Shown here piece after piece: positions 23,538-31,074 of a stretch of 40,326 nt of DNA. The notes beneath the pieces are model-generated. The model was not told where the DNA came from. It worked only from the letters and a program-made list of their open reading frames with translations, and did no database searches. Origin of the DNA: an uncultured Nocardioidaceae bacterium (GTDB taxonomy: Bacteria; Actinomycetota; Actinomycetes; Propionibacteriales; Nocardioidaceae). The DNA is taken from NCBI GenBank assembly GCA_902805855.1, contig CADCUJ010000036.1, positions 1-40,326 of the forward strand, written 5' to 3'. A program made the position numbers and the translations under genes. Position 1 is the stretch's first letter. Each line of letters opens with the position of its first letter.

Positions 23538-24494
23538 TCAACGGATGGTGAGCTGCCGGTTGGTCAGCCCGGACCGTGCGGAACGCTGCGGCGCGGTCAG
23601 CGGGCTCTCGTCCGCGAGCGCTGCCTCCAGCTCCTTGGCGAAGCTGGCTGCGGGCTCCTCGAGCACCTCGGCACCAGTGCCCAGCGGCAGGTCCCAGACC
23701 GGTGCCAGGACGCCGTGCGTGCGGAACATGCCGACCAGCCGGGAACCCTCGGCGACCGAGTCCTTGCCCGCGGCATGCAGCCGAGCAAGCGCGGACAGCA
23801 GCCGCTCCTCGCCGTGTGGCATCACCCAGCGCAGATGCTCCTTGGTGCCGACGTCGGTCCAGTACGCCGCCTCGACCGAGGACAGCCGCCGGGTCGCGTT
23901 GGCGGCCGCGTTCGCGTTCTCCAGCGCGGCGCCCATCGACCCGCCTGGGTCGTCCTGGTCGGCGACCCAGAAGTCGAATCCCTCGTGCACGGTGACCTCC
24001 AACGGCCCGTCGGCGACGAGGTCCTGCAGCCGAGGCCCCTCCCCAGGTGGGTCGGTGAGGCCGATGGCGGATCCCGGCTCGGCGGCCAACGCCTGCTCGA
24101 GCACGGCTGCCAGATCGCGGCTCGGGTCGCCGAAGCTGTGCTGCACCTGCAGCGCGAGCCAGACCGTGCCGTCCTCGCGGACCAGCGCCGGTGTCGCCAT
24201 CGGGAGGAGGGTGCACAGCACGACCTCCCGATCGCTCACCCCGTCGGCGACGTGCAGCGGTGCGGTGGCGGCAGGGACCAGCTCGCGCATCGCAATCACG
24301 TCGCACTCGCTGGTGAGCCCCTCGAAGGGACGGGTGACGTAGGTTGCCGCCGGACCGTGCGGGCTGCCGTGGCATGCCTTGTAGCGACGACCCGACCCGC
24401 ACGGACACGGCTGCCTGGGACCCGGCTGACCGACAGCCCCGCCCGAGTGTTCCGCATGCTCGTTGCGAGCCTTGACGCGTGAGCGCTTCGCCAT
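23538..24494 (-). CDS. DUF5926 family protein with N-terminal SEC-C zinc motif
   Basis: 318-aa cytoplasmic protein. The basic N-terminus (MAKRSRVKARNEHAEHSGG) is followed at about residues 28-42 by PCPCGSGRRYKACHG, a SEC-C type zinc-binding motif known from SecA C-termini. The remainder matches the actinobacterial DUF5926 architecture (YVTRPFEGLTSECDVIAMRELVPAATAPL). No enzymatic motif is visible. ATG 24494 has TAGCCT 7 nt upstream. Function is unknown; the zinc motif suggests nucleic-acid, ribosome or SecB-type contacts. Confidence 0.87.
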   Translation of the reverse strand: MAKRSRVKARNEHAEHSGGAVGQPGPRQPCPCGSGRRYKACHGSPHGPAATYVTRPFEGLTSECDVIAMRELVPAATAPLHVADGVSDREVVLCTLLPMATPALVREDGTVWLALQVQHSFGDPSRDLAAVLEQALAAEPGSAIGLTDPPGEGPRLQDLVADGPLEVTVHEGFDFWVADQDDPGGSMGAALENANAAANATRRLSSVEAAYWTDVGTKEHLRWVMPHGEERLLSALARLHAAGKDSVAEGSRLVGMFRTHGVLAPVWDLPLGTGAEVLEEPAASFAKELEAALADESPLTAPQRSARSGLTNRQLTIR

Positions 24495-24521
24495 GCCGGG
24501 AAGGCTACTTGAGTGCGGTCC

Positions 24522-25016
24522 TCAGGCGACCGAGAGGCAGGCGTGCACGGTAGCCGCCGACCCGGTCTGCTCGGCCCACCACCGCTGAGCCACGGAATCG
24601 ATGATCGCCAGACCCCGGCCGGCGAGCGCGGTGCGCGACGCAGCGAGGGCGCGGGGCGTCGTCGGAGCGCCACCGTCGGTCACCGACACGATGAACTCCT
24701 GACCTCGGGTGCACCACGTCACCAGGATCGTGCCGTCGGGGAGCGGCTGCGCGTGCCTGATGCTGTTGGCGATCAGCTCGGAGAGCACCAGGCGAGCGTC
24801 CTCGATGCCCTCGGCGGAGCGACCTTGCTCGGCCAACCAGCTCTGCAGTCGCTCCCGGGTCGACGACACGGACGAGGCTGCGAACGGTATGCGGATCTTG
24901 ACGGGTGCCTGCTGTCCCGTCTTGGCGGGTGTGGTCACCTTGGCTCCTCGACTTCCCGCTGCCCTCTTTGCCTCCTTGTCACCATGCTTCCCAGCGCTCG
25001 CTAGGACAAAACTCAC
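24522..25016 (-). CDS. Anti-sigma/RsbW-like ATP-binding protein (HATPase_c)
   Basis: 164-aa GHKL-fold ATPase of the serine-kinase anti-sigma type. The N-box ELIANSIRHA places the Mg-binding Asn at about residue 84. The G1 box is VTDGG (114-117), followed by GRGLAIID. The first 40 residues are a basic low-complexity leader. GTG 25016 overlaps the upstream phosphodiesterase stop by 4 nt (GTGA), so it is translationally coupled. Such proteins phosphorylate anti-anti-sigma factors or bind sigma factors; the partner is not in the window. Confidence 0.85.
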   Translation of the reverse strand: MSFVLASAGKHGDKEAKRAAGSRGAKVTTPAKTGQQAPVKIRIPFAASSVSSTRERLQSWLAEQGRSAEGIEDARLVLSELIANSIRHAQPLPDGTILVTWCTRGQEFIVSVTDGGAPTTPRALAASRTALAGRGLAIIDSVAQRWWAEQTGSAATVHACLSVA

Positions 25017-25828
25017 AGGTCGCCTGTTCTGGAAAGGTGGGCCAGCACGTCGCGCGGCCGGTCGGTGATCACCGCCTCGACGCCCAGCCGCACGCACAGC
25101 TCCAGGTCCTCGGCCGTGTTGACCGTCCAGACGTGCAGCCGCGTCCCGCGACGACGCAGCCGTCTCCCGAACCGGGGGTTGCGCCGCAGCAGGTCTATCC
25201 CGGGTCCGACGACCCAGTCCGCAGCGGCAAGGCCGCGGGCCAGCTGCCACGCGTACAGCCGGTCGACGAGCAGGACGACCTCGACCTCGGGCGCGAGCCT
25301 GCGGACCCGGTGCAGCGCCACCGTCGAGAAGCTCATCACCCGCGCCGGTGAGTCGCTGCCCAGCCACCCGAAGTCACCGAGCAGCCCGACGAGGTTCCGC
25401 TCGACCAGGCCGGCGTACCTGGTGGGGTGCTTAGTCTCGATCGCCACGTCGATCGGACGGCCGTAGTCTCGCACCATCTCGAGCAGCCGGCGAAGGGTCA
25501 GTACCTTCCTGGTCTCCTCGTCGATCTCCGGAGCCTCGTCGTCGAAGTCTGCCCACGGCTTCTTCCAGGACGCGAAGTCGAGCTCGTTGAGCTGCGCGAG
25601 CTCCATCGTGGAGACCGGGCCACGAGCGTTCGCCACCCGGTCGACGCGACGGTCGTGCACGCACACCAGGTGTCCGTCGGCCGTGAGCCGTACGTCGGCT
25701 TCGAGGCCCTGGGCTCCCTCGTCCAGGGCGGCCACGTACGCCGCGAGCGTGTGCTCGGCCTCGACGTGGCTCGATCCCCGGTGTGCCACGACCTGCGGCC
25801 GCGTGAGCGCAGTGACTTCCTCCCTCAC
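25013..25828 (-). CDS. Glycerophosphodiester phosphodiesterase family protein
   Basis: 271-aa GDPD TIM-barrel hydrolase releasing glycerol-3-phosphate from phospholipid head-group diesters. The catalytic VVAHRGSSHVEAEHTLAAY (two His) lies near residues 13-31. Acidic metal ligands are in LEADVRLTADGHLVCVHD. The late VWTVNTAEDLELCVRLGVEAVITDRP is typical. There is no signal peptide, so it acts in the cytoplasm. GTG 25828 is preferred because CAGGCT is 7 nt upstream and it gives the usual short N-terminus; ATG 25861 is the alternative. Confidence 0.9.
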   Translation of the reverse strand: MREEVTALTRPQVVAHRGSSHVEAEHTLAAYVAALDEGAQGLEADVRLTADGHLVCVHDRRVDRVANARGPVSTMELAQLNELDFASWKKPWADFDDEAPEIDEETRKVLTLRRLLEMVRDYGRPIDVAIETKHPTRYAGLVERNLVGLLGDFGWLGSDSPARVMSFSTVALHRVRRLAPEVEVVLLVDRLYAWQLARGLAAADWVVGPGIDLLRRNPRFGRRLRRRGTRLHVWTVNTAEDLELCVRLGVEAVITDRPRDVLAHLSRTGDL

Positions 25829-25875
25829 AGGCTCAAGCCTGCCCACCCTTCGCGACGTCATGCATCGCGCCCGGG

Positions 25876-26130
25876 TCAGCCTGCGGCGCGAGCCTCCGGG
25901 GCGTACACCGCCCCGGCGCCGTCACCGGCCAGGCCACGGCTCAGGGCGTAGATCAACTGGGGTACCTCGTCGATGGCCAGCCGGAAGGACGCCGCACAGG
26001 TCCGGTCGCGCCACAACGACAGCACGACCATCCCGCCCTCCGGGTGCCAGGAGATTCGCAGCGCACGCGAGTCACCGCGGGTGTCGAGGAAGACCTCTCC
26101 CGATGCAGGCAGCCGGAACTCGCGGGTCAC
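25876..26130 (-). CDS. Small hypothetical protein
   Basis: 84 aa, predicted mostly beta-strand (VFLDTRGDSRALRISWHPEGGMVVLSLWRDRTCAASFRL) followed by a helix (IDEVPQLIYALSRGLAG). It has no signal peptide or membrane segment. GTG 26130 has GATGAT exactly 6 nt upstream. It is the first of a minus-strand run leading to the GDPD and ATPase genes and is divergent from the DNA glycosylase. I do not recognise the family. Confidence 0.75.
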   Translation of the reverse strand: MTREFRLPASGEVFLDTRGDSRALRISWHPEGGMVVLSLWRDRTCAASFRLAIDEVPQLIYALSRGLAGDGAGAVYAPEARAAG

Positions 26131-26212
26131 GCCCTCATCATCGCCCGAATCGGCGCTGTTGTCAGTAGCGCAAGGACCCGTGGGGATACGCGCGGGTCTT
26201 TATGCTGGAGGC

Positions 26213-27079
26213 GTGCCCGAACTGCCCGAGGTCGAGGCGCTGGCGCTGGACCTGCGCGGACGTCTGCGCGATCGCGCGATCGTGCGCGTGGACATCGCGG
26301 CCTTCAGCGCGCTCAAGACCTTCGACCCGCCGCTGTCGGCCCTGTCCGGCACAGTCGTCGACGACGTCGTCCGGCACGGAAAGTTCCTCGACGTCTCGGC
26401 GTCCGGGGTGCATCTGGTCCTCCACCTGTCCCGGGGCGGCTGGGTGCGGTGGCGAGAGGAGCTGCCGAAGCTGCCGCCCAAGCCGAGCAACAAGTCCCCG
26501 CTGGCGGCCCGAGTGGTGCTCGACGACGGCTCAGGTCTCGACATCACCGAGGCCGGCACCCAGAAGCGGCTTGCCATCTACGTTGTGCGCGACCCCGCCG
26601 ACGTACCCGGGATCGTGCGACTCGGACCGGACCCACTCTCCGACGAGTTCACCCCCACGCTGCTGCGGCAGATCCTCGACGATGCCGGCCGCGCGCAGAT
26701 CAAGGGCGTCCTGCGACACCAGGGCACGATCGCGGGCATCGGCAACGCCTACTCCGACGAGCTCCTGCACGCTGCGCGGATGTCGCCCTTCAAGCCGGCG
26801 TCCTCGATCGACGACGACGAGCTCGAGGTGCTCTACGACGCCATCCGCAACGTGCTCGGGGAGGCCGTCGACCGCTCCCGTGGACTGGCCGCGGCCGACC
26901 TGAAGGGTGAGAAGAAGAGCCACCTCGCGGTACACGGGCGCAAGGGCCAGCCCTGCCCCGTCTGTGGGGACACGGTGCGTGAGGTCTCGTTCGCCGACTC
27001 TTCGCTGCAGTACTGCCCGACCTGCCAGACCGGCGGCAAGCTGCTCGCCGACCGCCGGATGTCGAAGCTGCTCAAGTAG
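26213..27079 (+). CDS. Fpg/Nei family DNA glycosylase/AP lyase
   Basis: 288-aa base-excision repair enzyme. After the initiator comes PELPEVEALA, giving the catalytic N-terminal Pro and Glu3. The helix-two-turn-helix region has QGTIAGIGNAYSDELLHAA. The C-terminal zinc finger is CPVCGDTVREVSFADSSLQYCPTCQ (two CxxC pairs). Residues KSHLAVHGRKGQPCP resemble actinobacterial Nei2/Fpg2 rather than housekeeping MutM, so the lesion preference is uncertain. GTG 26213 has TATGCT exactly 6 nt upstream, suggesting a leaderless mRNA. Confidence 0.93.
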   Translation: MPELPEVEALALDLRGRLRDRAIVRVDIAAFSALKTFDPPLSALSGTVVDDVVRHGKFLDVSASGVHLVLHLSRGGWVRWREELPKLPPKPSNKSPLAARVVLDDGSGLDITEAGTQKRLAIYVVRDPADVPGIVRLGPDPLSDEFTPTLLRQILDDAGRAQIKGVLRHQGTIAGIGNAYSDELLHAARMSPFKPASSIDDDELEVLYDAIRNVLGEAVDRSRGLAAADLKGEKKSHLAVHGRKGQPCPVCGDTVREVSFADSSLQYCPTCQTGGKLLADRRMSKLLK

Positions 27080-27107
27080 CCGGGCTTGGACCTCCTACCC
27101 TGATCAC

Positions 27108-27455
27108 ATGTCGCAGATGAGGCGCAGCGTTCCCACAGTCGAGGTAGCCGACGTCCCGGAGCCGCTGCCTCACGGCCTGCACGTGCTCGACGTCCGGGAG
27201 CCGGTCGAGTGGGAGCACGGGCACATCGAGGGCGCGCAGCACATCCCGCTGCGAGACCTGCCCGCCAGGCTGGCCGAGGTGCCCGACGCGCAGACGCTCG
27301 TCGTGTGCCGCGTGGGCGCTCGCTCGGCGCAGGCGACGGCCCTCCTGCAGGCCCAGGGGCGGGACGCGGTGAACCTGGGCGGCGGCATGGTCGACTGGTC
27401 GGCCGCCGGCCGATCGTTGGTCAGCGAGACCTCATCGCCCCCGAGGGTCGTCTGA
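27108..27455 (+). CDS. Rhodanese-like domain protein
   Basis: 115-aa single-domain sulfurtransferase. Family landmarks are LHVLDVREPVEWEHGHIEGAQHIPL and the active-site loop VVCRVGARS, with the persulfide-forming Cys near residue 66. NLGGGMVDW completes the fold. ATG 27108 follows TACCCT by 6 nt, so it has its own leaderless start although it lies 28 nt after the glycosylase. It overlaps the convergent aat by 24 nt. The sulfur acceptor is unknown. Confidence 0.92.
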   Translation: MSQMRRSVPTVEVADVPEPLPHGLHVLDVREPVEWEHGHIEGAQHIPLRDLPARLAEVPDAQTLVVCRVGARSAQATALLQAQGRDAVNLGGGMVDWSAAGRSLVSETSSPPRVV

Positions 27456-28163
27456 GCCGAGGGGAGCGCGCTGGAAGGCGGCCGGCAGGGGAAGGGCGAG
27501 CGCGCCGCGGAGCATGGCGGTGTACGACGAGCGGGACACCTCGACCACGCCGAGCGACGCCAGGTGCGGCGTCCTCCACTGCACGTCGAGCAGCCGATCA
27601 CCGGCGTGCTCGTCGCGCAGCAGGTCCACCAGGCCCAGCAGCGCCACCTTCGACGCGTCCCGGACGTGATGGAACATCGACTCTCCGGCGAACAGGCCAC
27701 CCACCGCCACGCCGTACAAGCCACCGACCAGCCGCCCGCTCTGCCACGTCTCCACCGAGTGCACCCAGCCGAGCCGGTGGAGCCGGGAGTAGGCCTCAGC
27801 CATCCGGGCGTCGATCCATCCGGACTCACGCGCCGGGTCCGCACACGCCGCGATCACCGCAGGGAAGGCCGTGTCGACGCGCACCTCCATGCGTCGCGCG
27901 GACTGCCGCAGCGACCTCGACACCCGGAGCGCGTCCAGGGGCAGCACCCCTCGTCGCTGCGGGGCCCACCACAGCAGAGGGTCGTCGGGTCCTCCCATCG
28001 GCATCGGGAAGAGGCCACGGCGGTACGCCGCGAGGATCGTGCCCGGCTCCAGGTCCGCACCCATGCTCACCAGGTCGTCATCCTCGGCCCTCGTCGGGTC
28101 GGGGAAGGCCCAGTCCGTCTGGGGAGGCTCGACGGGCCAGGAGGAGGATGCGGCGGCCGGCAC
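27432..28163 (-). CDS. aat: Leucyl/phenylalanyl-tRNA-protein transferase
   Basis: 243-aa enzyme that adds Leu or Phe from aminoacyl-tRNA to N-terminal Arg or Lys of proteins, creating N-degrons for ClpS-ClpAP/ClpCP. Family motifs are present in order: FPDPTRAEDDDLVSMGADLEPGTILAAYRRGLFPM, LLWWAPQRRGVLPL, GWIDARMAEAYSRLHRLGWVHSVE, and GGLYGVAVGGLFAGESMFH. GTG 28163 is preferred for TTGAAT lying 6 nt upstream; TTG 28175 overlaps that hexamer. The 3' end overlaps the rhodanese gene. Confidence 0.93.
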   Translation of the reverse strand: MPAAASSSWPVEPPQTDWAFPDPTRAEDDDLVSMGADLEPGTILAAYRRGLFPMPMGGPDDPLLWWAPQRRGVLPLDALRVSRSLRQSARRMEVRVDTAFPAVIAACADPARESGWIDARMAEAYSRLHRLGWVHSVETWQSGRLVGGLYGVAVGGLFAGESMFHHVRDASKVALLGLVDLLRDEHAGDRLLDVQWRTPHLASLGVVEVSRSSYTAMLRGALALPLPAAFQRAPLGSDDPRGR

Positions 28164-28267
28164 CTGACCATTCAATACCAGCGGCTGACGTCACCAGCCG
28201 GTGTCGGCTCGCCGGCTCGGACGGCCACGTAGGCTGGCCGAACCAGTCCAACCAGCAGGAGGAACGC

Positions 28268-28948
28268 GTGGGCATCGGCGGGTCGATCGGCAAGAGGGTC
28301 GCGCCCAACGTGCACAAGCTCGCGCCGGAGCTGACGGCGAACTTCGTCCAGGAGGCGTTCCACCGGGCAGTGCACGGAACCGGCCCGTTGCCCGGTGCGG
28401 CAGCCGCCGCCGACAAGCAGCTCGCCGAGCAGCGGGGTGACGTCGACGCGGCGATCCACGAGCTGATCGAGAACCACGTGCGGTACGCCGGTGCGCAGGG
28501 CTTCCTCACCAACCTCGGCGGGCTGGTCACGGCGGCCTTCACCATCCCCGCCAACATCACCGGGCTGGCAGTGCTGCAGTGTCGCCTGGTGGCGGGCATC
28601 GCGCACCTGCGCGGCTACGACCTCGATGACCCGCGGGTGCGCAACGCGATCCTGGCCTGCATCCTCGGGAAGGACACCGTCACCACCCTGGTCAGGCGGA
28701 AGAAGATCCCGGCTCCGCCGATGGCACTCGCCACGGCCCCGACGCACGACCCGCACCTGGACAAGGTGATGGCTGCGGAGGTCACCTCCGAGCTGCTCAC
28801 CAAGATCGCCGGCAAGCGGGTGGCCACCACCGTCGGGCGCCGAGTGCCGGTTGTCGGTGGCCTCGTCGGCGCGGGCGCGGATGCCTTCGCCACCTGGCAG
28901 ATCGGCAGGTACGCCGACGGTGAGCTGCTTCCCCGCCGGCTGCCCTGA
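28268..28948 (+). CDS. EcsC family protein
   Basis: 226-aa protein. The EcsC core is visible as HVRYAGAQGFLTNLGGLVTAAFTIPANITGLAVLQCRLVAGIAHLRGYD (about residues 75-125), with an Ala/Gly-rich amphipathic second half ending VPVVGGLVGAGADAFATWQIG. GTG 28268 has a strong AGGAGGA site 5-6 nt upstream. TAGGCT at about 28232 would be the -10, making this one of the few clearly leadered genes here. EcsC proteins are linked to membrane or transport functions, but the role is undefined. Confidence 0.87.
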   Translation: MGIGGSIGKRVAPNVHKLAPELTANFVQEAFHRAVHGTGPLPGAAAAADKQLAEQRGDVDAAIHELIENHVRYAGAQGFLTNLGGLVTAAFTIPANITGLAVLQCRLVAGIAHLRGYDLDDPRVRNAILACILGKDTVTTLVRRKKIPAPPMALATAPTHDPHLDKVMAAEVTSELLTKIAGKRVATTVGRRVPVVGGLVGAGADAFATWQIGRYADGELLPRRLP

Positions 28949-28951
28949 ACA

Positions 28952-28975
28952 GGCCGGGTGCGCGGCAGTCCGGCC
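28952..28975. terminator. Short hairpin between convergent EcsC and sulfotransferase genes
   Basis: GGCCGG (28952-28957) and CCGGCC (28970-28975) flank a 12-nt loop in the 35-nt gap between the two stops. Weak. Confidence 0.4.
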
Positions 28976-28983
28976 CGCGGAGG

Positions 28984-30090
28984 CTAGGAGCGACGCAGGC
29001 GTCGGGCAACGCGGCTGACCCGGTGCGTCAGCTGGTGCTCGGCCGGAGTACGGCGAGCAGCCTCTTCGGTCATCGCGGCGAGGCCCACCAGGGCGGCCTT
29101 GGCAAGCTGGCGGTTGCCGGGACGATCCGGGTTGACCCACTTGGTCCGGCCGGTCGGCGATTCCGGCAGCGGCGTGGGATAGAGCTCGTCGAGATCTCCC
29201 ACCACGTCGATCCCCGCGCCCTCGACCCAGTCGACCCACTCGTCGACGACACCGCAGGCCCACGGGTACAGCCGCGGCGGGAGGGTGGCCTTGCGCCGGT
29301 CGACCCGGTTGGCCAGGTTCCGCTGGACCAGCATCTCCTTGACCAGCACCCGGTGGTCCTCCCGGCTGACGTCGCTGCCCCGGAGCCGCTTGTTGAGCCG
29401 CCGGACCAGGGCGGTCTCGGCGACCCCCATCGACGGGTTCACCCGGGTGCTGTCCTGGCGGGCCCAGTCCGGCTTGATCCCGACCACGCCGCAGAAGCGC
29501 TCCCAGAGGAGTCCGGAGGGCGCGTCGGGCTTCGGGACGGTGATCAGGTGCACGCGATCGGGGGTGAGTCCGGCGCTCCACCGAGACAGCACGCCCGGCA
29601 GGCTCTGTGACTTCCAGAAGTTCACGTCCGGCCGTTGCTGAAGCTCAAGAAGGTACTTCCGGAAGCTCCAGCGGCGACCCTGCTTGATGGACTCCTGCCA
29701 CACAGCGGGGACCTGACGCGCGAGGTCTCGTGCCGAGTAGACGACGTGCACCTCGCAGTCGCCGAGGTCCCTCATCGCCCGTTCGACCTGCTCCGACGAG
29801 GCGGCGGCGAGGATCTCGTGGCTGACCAGGACGGTGCCGTCGAGGCGACGTACCCGCTTCATCAGGGCGTCCCAGTGTCCTTGGGAGTGGCCCGGCGCGC
29901 CGCCCCAGTCCATCCCCATCAGGTCCAGGGCCGCCTTGAAGTGCGAGGCACTTGCCTGCAGGCCCAGCGGCCCGGTCGGAAAGTGGATGTCGTGCTGTCG
30001 CAGGGCGTGACCGTTGAGGTCGAGCCGGTCCTGGAGATAGGTGGTGCCGGTCTTCGGAGCTCCGATGTGGATGTAGACGACCCGGCTCAT
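28984..30090 (-). CDS. Sulfotransferase-family protein
   Basis: 368-aa protein opening with VVYIHIGAPKTGTTYLQDRLD. This is the 5'-phosphosulfate loop of PAPS-dependent sulfotransferases, at about residues 3-20. The 3'-phosphate region may be VHVVYSARDLARQVPAVWQES near residue 120. The acceptor half is Arg/Trp-rich and ends in a basic tail. ATG 30090 is chosen because CACAAT lies 6 nt upstream; GTG 30108 is in frame. It lies downstream of the HMG-CoA lyase by 48 nt, but the own-promoter signal suggests independence. The acceptor could be a sugar or lipid; unknown. Confidence 0.8.
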   Translation of the reverse strand: MSRVVYIHIGAPKTGTTYLQDRLDLNGHALRQHDIHFPTGPLGLQASASHFKAALDLMGMDWGGAPGHSQGHWDALMKRVRRLDGTVLVSHEILAAASSEQVERAMRDLGDCEVHVVYSARDLARQVPAVWQESIKQGRRWSFRKYLLELQQRPDVNFWKSQSLPGVLSRWSAGLTPDRVHLITVPKPDAPSGLLWERFCGVVGIKPDWARQDSTRVNPSMGVAETALVRRLNKRLRGSDVSREDHRVLVKEMLVQRNLANRVDRRKATLPPRLYPWACGVVDEWVDWVEGAGIDVVGDLDELYPTPLPESPTGRTKWVNPDRPGNRQLAKAALVGLAAMTEEAARRTPAEHQLTHRVSRVARRLRRS

Positions 30091-30138
30091 GCCGCGATTG
30101 TGCCTCACCAGCAGAGGGTACGGACCCAGTCCCCTGCG

Positions 30139-31074
30139 TCAGCCGCTCAGCGCGCCGACCACCCGGGAGGGACTCGGCCGACCCAGCACAGAGGCCATCC
30201 AGGTGCTGACCGCGACGAGCTGCGCGAGGTCCACCCCGGTCTCGATCCCCATCCCGTGGAGCATCCACACCAGGTCCTCGGTCGGCAGGTTGCCGGTGGC
30301 GCTCTCGGCGTAGGGGCAGCCACCGAGTCCGCCGGCCGAGGCGTCGATCGTGGTGACCCCCGCGTGCAGCGCGGCGGTCGTGTTCGACAGCGCCTGTCCG
30401 TAGGTGTCGTGGAAGTGCACGGCCAGAGTGTCCGGATGCACTCCAGCCGCCATGAAGGCTTCCAGGAGTGCGGTGACATGGCCGGCGGTGCCCACACCGA
30501 TCGTGTCCCCGAGGGACAGCTGCGAGGCGCCGAGCTCGATCAGGCGCTTGCCGACGGTGACCACCTGCTCGATGGGTACGTCTCCCTCCCAGGGGTCTCC
30601 GAAGCACATGGAGATGTAGGCCCGGACCTGCATCCCTGCCGCGCGGGCGCGGGTGGCGACCGGCTCGAACATCGTGAACTGCTCCTCGAGGCTGCGGTTC
30701 AGGTTGCGTCGAGCGAAGGTCTCGGTCGCGCTGCCGAAGATCGCGATGTGCTCGATCCCCTTCTCCCGGGCGCGATCCAGACCGCGCTCGTTGGGAACCA
30801 GTACCGGCATCCTCCGGGCGTCGAACCCGCCTGCGTCGCTCAGCAGGTCGATCAGCTGCTCGGCGTCCGCGAGCTGGGGAACCCACGTGGGGTGCACGAA
30901 GCTGGTCGTCTCGACGATGGGCAGGCCGGCCGCGACGAGGCGGCGCACGAACTCCGCCTTGGTCTCGAGCGGGACGACGGTCTGCTCGTTCTGCAGGCCG
31001 TCGCGGGGGCCGACCTCGTAGATCGTCACCCGTTGGGGCAAGGCGTCGGCACGGACGACTTGTGGTTTACGCAT
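30139..31074 (-). CDS. mvaB: Hydroxymethylglutaryl-CoA lyase
   Basis: 311-aa TIM-barrel lyase splitting HMG-CoA into acetoacetate and acetyl-CoA, the last step of leucine degradation. It begins VTIYEVGPRDGLQNEQ, with the catalytic Arg and metal-binding Asp. VETTSFVHPTWVPQLADAEQ, SLGDTIGVG, the metal-binding HFHDTYG and the catalytic-cysteine loop GLGGCPYAESATGNLPTED follow. It overlaps the carboxylase alpha-subunit gene by 8 nt, making it the third gene of the operon. Confidence 0.95.
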   Translation of the reverse strand: MRKPQVVRADALPQRVTIYEVGPRDGLQNEQTVVPLETKAEFVRRLVAAGLPIVETTSFVHPTWVPQLADAEQLIDLLSDAGGFDARRMPVLVPNERGLDRAREKGIEHIAIFGSATETFARRNLNRSLEEQFTMFEPVATRARAAGMQVRAYISMCFGDPWEGDVPIEQVVTVGKRLIELGASQLSLGDTIGVGTAGHVTALLEAFMAAGVHPDTLAVHFHDTYGQALSNTTAALHAGVTTIDASAGGLGGCPYAESATGNLPTEDLVWMLHGMGIETGVDLAQLVAVSTWMASVLGRPSPSRVVGALSG

